DNA from: Firmicutes bacterium UBA993
Lineage (GTDB): Bacteria; Bacillota; Dethiobacteria; DTU022
Direction: 5' to 3'
Length of the DNA: 17,469 nt
Assembly: GCA_002292015.1 (NCBI GenBank)
Contig: DBBD01000044.1
Location: forward strand, 1-17,469
Position numbers and translations under genes: made by a program. Below the pieces are notes generated by a model. That model saw nothing but the letters and a program-made list of their open reading frames with translations, was not told where the DNA came from and did no database searches. Within the stretch, counting starts at the first letter, position 1, and each line of letters begins with the position of its first letter. Below are positions 14,851-17,469 of the stretch, in pieces.

Positions 14851-16280
14851 CTTTCCAGGGCTCTCAACAAAAGTTCATTTACAAGTTGAGGATTGGCTTT
14901 TCCTTTAGTTTCCGCCATCGCCTGTCCGACCAGAAAACCGAGGGCCTTTGTTTTTCCGGCGCGGTAATTTTCTACACTATCCGGATGTTTTTCGATCATC
15001 TGCCGGATTACTTTCTCCAACTCGCCGTGATCTGAAATCTGGACCAGATTTTCCTCTACCACAATCCGGCGGGGGCTTTTGCCGCTGGAAAAAGATTGAT
15101 CGAGAATTTCTTTTGCCAGTTTGCCGCTGATCAAACCTTCGTCGATCATTATTAACAGCTCGGCCATAGAGGCAGGAGTAAAACTGCAGCGGTCAACCTC
15201 AATGCCTGCTGTGTTGAGCTTAGCCATTAATTCGCCCATAATCCAGTTAGCGGCCGTCTTTGGGTTGTCATAAGCTTGCAGGCAGGCTTCAAAGTAATCA
15301 GCCAGGCTGCGCGAAACAGTTAAAACAGCCGCGTCATACCCAGGCAGCTTATAATCTTTGACGAACCGCGCTGCCCTGGCTTCAGCCTGCTCCGGTAAAT
15401 TACGGCGGGCTTCTTCCACCTCTTCCGCAGTCAGCTGGATTGGGGCCAGCTCCGGATCAACAAAGCAGCGGTAATCATGAGCCTGAAGTTTTCCACGCAT
15501 GGCAAAAGTTTTCTGGCTGTTTTCCTCCCAGCGCCGGGTTTGAGAAACCACTTCCCCGCCGCTGATTAAAATATCGCGCTGCCTCCTTATTTCGTACTCA
15601 AGCGACCGCTCAACCGCTTTAAAAGAGTTCATGTTTTTTAACTCGGTTTTGCTGCCAAGGGCATCGCTGCCAAGCGGGCGTAGAGAAATATTGGCATCGC
15701 AGCGCAGGCTGCCCTCCTCCATCTTACAGTCGGAGACATCTGCATATTGCAAAATACTCTTTAACTTCTCAAGGTAGTACTTCGCTTCACCCGGAGAACG
15801 CAGATCCGGCTCGGTTACCACTTCGATCAAAGGCACTCCGGCCCGATTATAATCAACCAGGGAAGTATCGCCTGCCGGTGAGTGTACCAATTTCCCGGCA
15901 TCTTCCTCCATGTGAACCCTGCCGATGCGAATTCTTTTTGTGGAGCCCTGATCATCCTTAATGTCAATGTAACCGTTACTGCCAATCGGCACGTGGAATT
16001 GCGAGATCTGGTAACCTTTTGAGATATCGGGATAAAAATAGTTTTTACGGTCAAAATAACTATATAGGGCTACTTCGCAATTCAAGGCCAGGGCTGCGGT
16101 AAGCGCTTTTTTAACGGCAGCCGCGTTCAGCTGCGGCAATATGCCGGGGAAACCGAGGCAACCGGGGCAGGTATTGATGTTCGGCTCAGCGGCAAACCGG
16201 TTGGGACAGGAGCAGAAGAGTTTGCTCTCGGTGAGCAGCTCAACGTGCACCTCAAGCCCAATTACTGTTTCATAGTCCAC
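14847..16280 (-). CDS. gatB: Aspartyl/glutamyl-tRNA amidotransferase subunit B
   Basis: GatB is the ATP-dependent kinase and tRNA-binding subunit of GatCAB, which turns Glu-tRNA(Gln) and Asp-tRNA(Asn) into Gln-tRNA(Gln) and Asn-tRNA(Asn). The 477-residue length is normal. The sequence has the N-terminal YETVIGLEVHVEL, a complete zinc knuckle (C23, C25, C38, C41), the PDISKGYQISQFHVPIG segment, HMEEDAGKLVH, DYNRAGVPLIEVVTEPD, CDANISLRP and KTELKNMNSFKAVERSLEYEI. A C-terminal YqeY-like tail ends in the ELLLRALES type. The start is GTG at 16280, with GGAGGGGG 8 nt upstream; the upstream in-frame ATG at 16319 would add 13 residues unlike the family. It overlaps gatA by 11 nt. Confidence 0.95.
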   Translation of the reverse strand: MDYETVIGLEVHVELLTESKLFCSCPNRFAAEPNINTCPGCLGFPGILPQLNAAAVKKALTAALALNCEVALYSYFDRKNYFYPDISKGYQISQFHVPIGSNGYIDIKDDQGSTKRIRIGRVHMEEDAGKLVHSPAGDTSLVDYNRAGVPLIEVVTEPDLRSPGEAKYYLEKLKSILQYADVSDCKMEEGSLRCDANISLRPLGSDALGSKTELKNMNSFKAVERSLEYEIRRQRDILISGGEVVSQTRRWEENSQKTFAMRGKLQAHDYRCFVDPELAPIQLTAEEVEEARRNLPEQAEARAARFVKDYKLPGYDAAVLTVSRSLADYFEACLQAYDNPKTAANWIMGELMAKLNTAGIEVDRCSFTPASMAELLIMIDEGLISGKLAKEILDQSFSSGKSPRRIVVEENLVQISDHGELEKVIRQMIEKHPDSVENYRAGKTKALGFLVGQAMAETKGKANPQLVNELLLRALES

Positions 16281-17469
16281 CCTGGTTTCCCCCTCCGTTA
16301 AGCCCCTGCGGGGCTGCAATCAGACCCGGCGCTATTTTTTCAGCAGCCGCGAGCAAACAAAGATCATCAAACCGCTCTCCGATCAGCTGAACCCCGACCG
16401 GAATTCCGTCAAGTTCACCAGCCGGCAAACAAACAGCAGGGTTACCTGTCATGCTGACCAGAGCAGTGTAAAGGTCATTTTCATCTTGCCCGGTAAAAGC
16501 AGGCTTCACTGTTGCCGAAGGCGGCCCTGTTCTGACAACAGGCATCAACAGCAAGTCGCACTGATCAAAAACAGCCTTCATTTCCTGCCTGGCTAAGCTC
16601 CAGATTTTAAGAGCCTGCCGGTAATAGCGATCGTAGCCGTTCTTGCTTAAGAAATAGGTGCCGAAAATACTGCGCCGCAGCGCCTCTCCCCTAAACGTGG
16701 CTTTTCGTGTTTTACAGTAAAGCATTTCCAGATTATCGGCCTCCATCGCTTCACCGTAACGAATTCCGTCATAACGCAGCAAGGTCGATGATGCCTCGGC
16801 CGAAGCGATTACCTGGTATGCCCTTAGGGCTTCCGGCAAAAGCTTAAGCTGCACTTCAACCAGCTTGACGCCCAGGGCAGCAATTCGATCAAGAGTGTTG
16901 CGAAAAAAATTAAGGTGATGATCAGATTCTAAATCGGGGAGTGCCGACGGGTAACCGACCACGATATTTAAAAGATCAGCGATCTTTTCCCTCCCGGGAT
17001 TAACTTCCCGGCAGGCAGAAGTGGCAGCATCGCGCGGATCATAACCGGAGATTATTCTAAGCGCAACCGCAAGGTCTTCCGGGTAAGCGGCAGATAAGCC
17101 CACACGACAAAAAGATCCGCTATGCAAGGCAAGGCCGTGCCGGGATACCAGGCCGGCTGAAGGAAGCAGGCCGTATACTCCGCAATGCGATGCGCCCTGG
17201 CGCAGTGATCCGCCGCTGTCGCTTTCCAAAGCCAGTGAACAGATCCCTGCTGCCAGCGCTGCTGCTCCGGCACTGCCGGCAACCCTTCCCGGTTCGCGGG
17301 GGTTAAGGGTCGGTCCCAGCGGGGAGTCTATTGTAGTCGTTCCGATTCCCATGTTATCAATGTTGGTTTTCCCGATAACTACGGCACCGGCTGCGATCAA
17401 GTTCTCGACCGCCGCAGCGTTGTATGGCGGGTAGAAGCTTTTAAACCGGGGCGATCCGAGGGTGGCCGG
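16270..17469 (-). CDS. gatA: Glutamyl-tRNA amidotransferase subunit A, divergent (5' end outside window)
   Basis: About 400 codons of an amidase-signature protein are present; roughly 85 N-terminal residues, including the catalytic lysine region, lie beyond the right edge. GatA releases ammonia from glutamine for GatB. Support includes the gene order with gatB, AAVENLIAAGAVVIGKTN, the nucleophile motif ESDSGGSLRQGAS (serine codon at 17208-17206), RYDGIRYG, the FGTYFLSKNGYDRYY segment and GIPVGVQLIGERFDD near the C-terminus. The usual glycine-serine loop RVPGGSSGGSAAA is replaced by RVAGSAGAAA, three residues shorter, leaving one serine (17274-17272) as the probable cis-Ser. Several other GatA positions differ (NIDNMGIGTTTIDS for DEFAMGSSTENS). 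It may be a divergent GatA or a related amidase. The stop overlaps the gatB start; gatC would be expected just upstream. Confidence 0.85.
   Translation of the reverse strand, partial: PATLGSPRFKSFYPPYNAAAVENLIAAGAVVIGKTNIDNMGIGTTTIDSPLGPTLNPREPGRVAGSAGAAALAAGICSLALESDSGGSLRQGASHCGVYGLLPSAGLVSRHGLALHSGSFCRVGLSAAYPEDLAVALRIISGYDPRDAATSACREVNPGREKIADLLNIVVGYPSALPDLESDHHLNFFRNTLDRIAALGVKLVEVQLKLLPEALRAYQVIASAEASSTLLRYDGIRYGEAMEADNLEMLYCKTRKATFRGEALRRSIFGTYFLSKNGYDRYYRQALKIWSLARQEMKAVFDQCDLLLMPVVRTGPPSATVKPAFTGQDENDLYTALVSMTGNPAVCLPAGELDGIPVGVQLIGERFDDLCLLAAAEKIAPGLIAAPQGLNGGGNQGGL

Overview
The window looks like a chromosomal segment of a low-to-mid GC, Gram-positive-type anaerobe. A Clostridia/Dethiobacteria-like Firmicute is my guess, from AAGGAGG-type ribosome sites, frequent TTG/GTG starts, a GatB with an intact zinc knuckle, a YxlE-F-G-like module and a multidomain CoA-disulfide reductase/sulfur-relay protein. 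The assignment is inferred from gene content only. No rRNA, tRNA, CRISPR array or intact mobile element is visible.

Left part: a forward gene with its own promoter encodes a four-domain persulfide protein (CoA-disulfide reductase, rhodanese, TusA, DsrE2). It converges on a reverse-strand block (about 7045 to 2686) of three predicted cell-surface proteins. These are a lipoprotein with four tandem copies of an unrecognised ~60-residue repeat and two paralogous membrane-anchored right-handed beta-helix proteins, one with an N-terminal zinc ribbon. Hairpin terminators lie after the lipoprotein gene and between the forward and reverse blocks. A short GAGGG-rich element lies between the two beta-helix genes.

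Centre: a reverse-strand BCCT-family transporter (betaine/choline/carnitine type) is divergent from a forward serC (phosphoserine aminotransferase, Methanosarcina/alphaproteobacterial type). They share a ~435-bp intergenic region. It holds a perfect 13-bp inverted pair, one copy directly upstream of a TATAAT box, and a separate nested inverted repeat that would lie in the transporter leader.

Right part: serC is followed closely by a PLDc_N small membrane protein, an ABC ATPase and an ABC-2 permease, in the order of Bacillus subtilis yxlE-yxlF-yxlG. A second ABC exporter follows (one ATPase, two permeases), resembling the three-gene 'fluoroquinolone export' type. Short gaps and overlaps suggest one long transcript. 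It runs tail-to-tail into gatB, with stop codons that share bases. gatB overlaps an upstream gatA, whose 5' end lies outside the window. That GatA has an unusually shortened amidase signature loop. No wholly new system is evident. The most unusual points are the GatA active-site loop, the probable ATC start of the first ABC ATPase, the repeat lipoprotein, and the 13-bp inverted sites.
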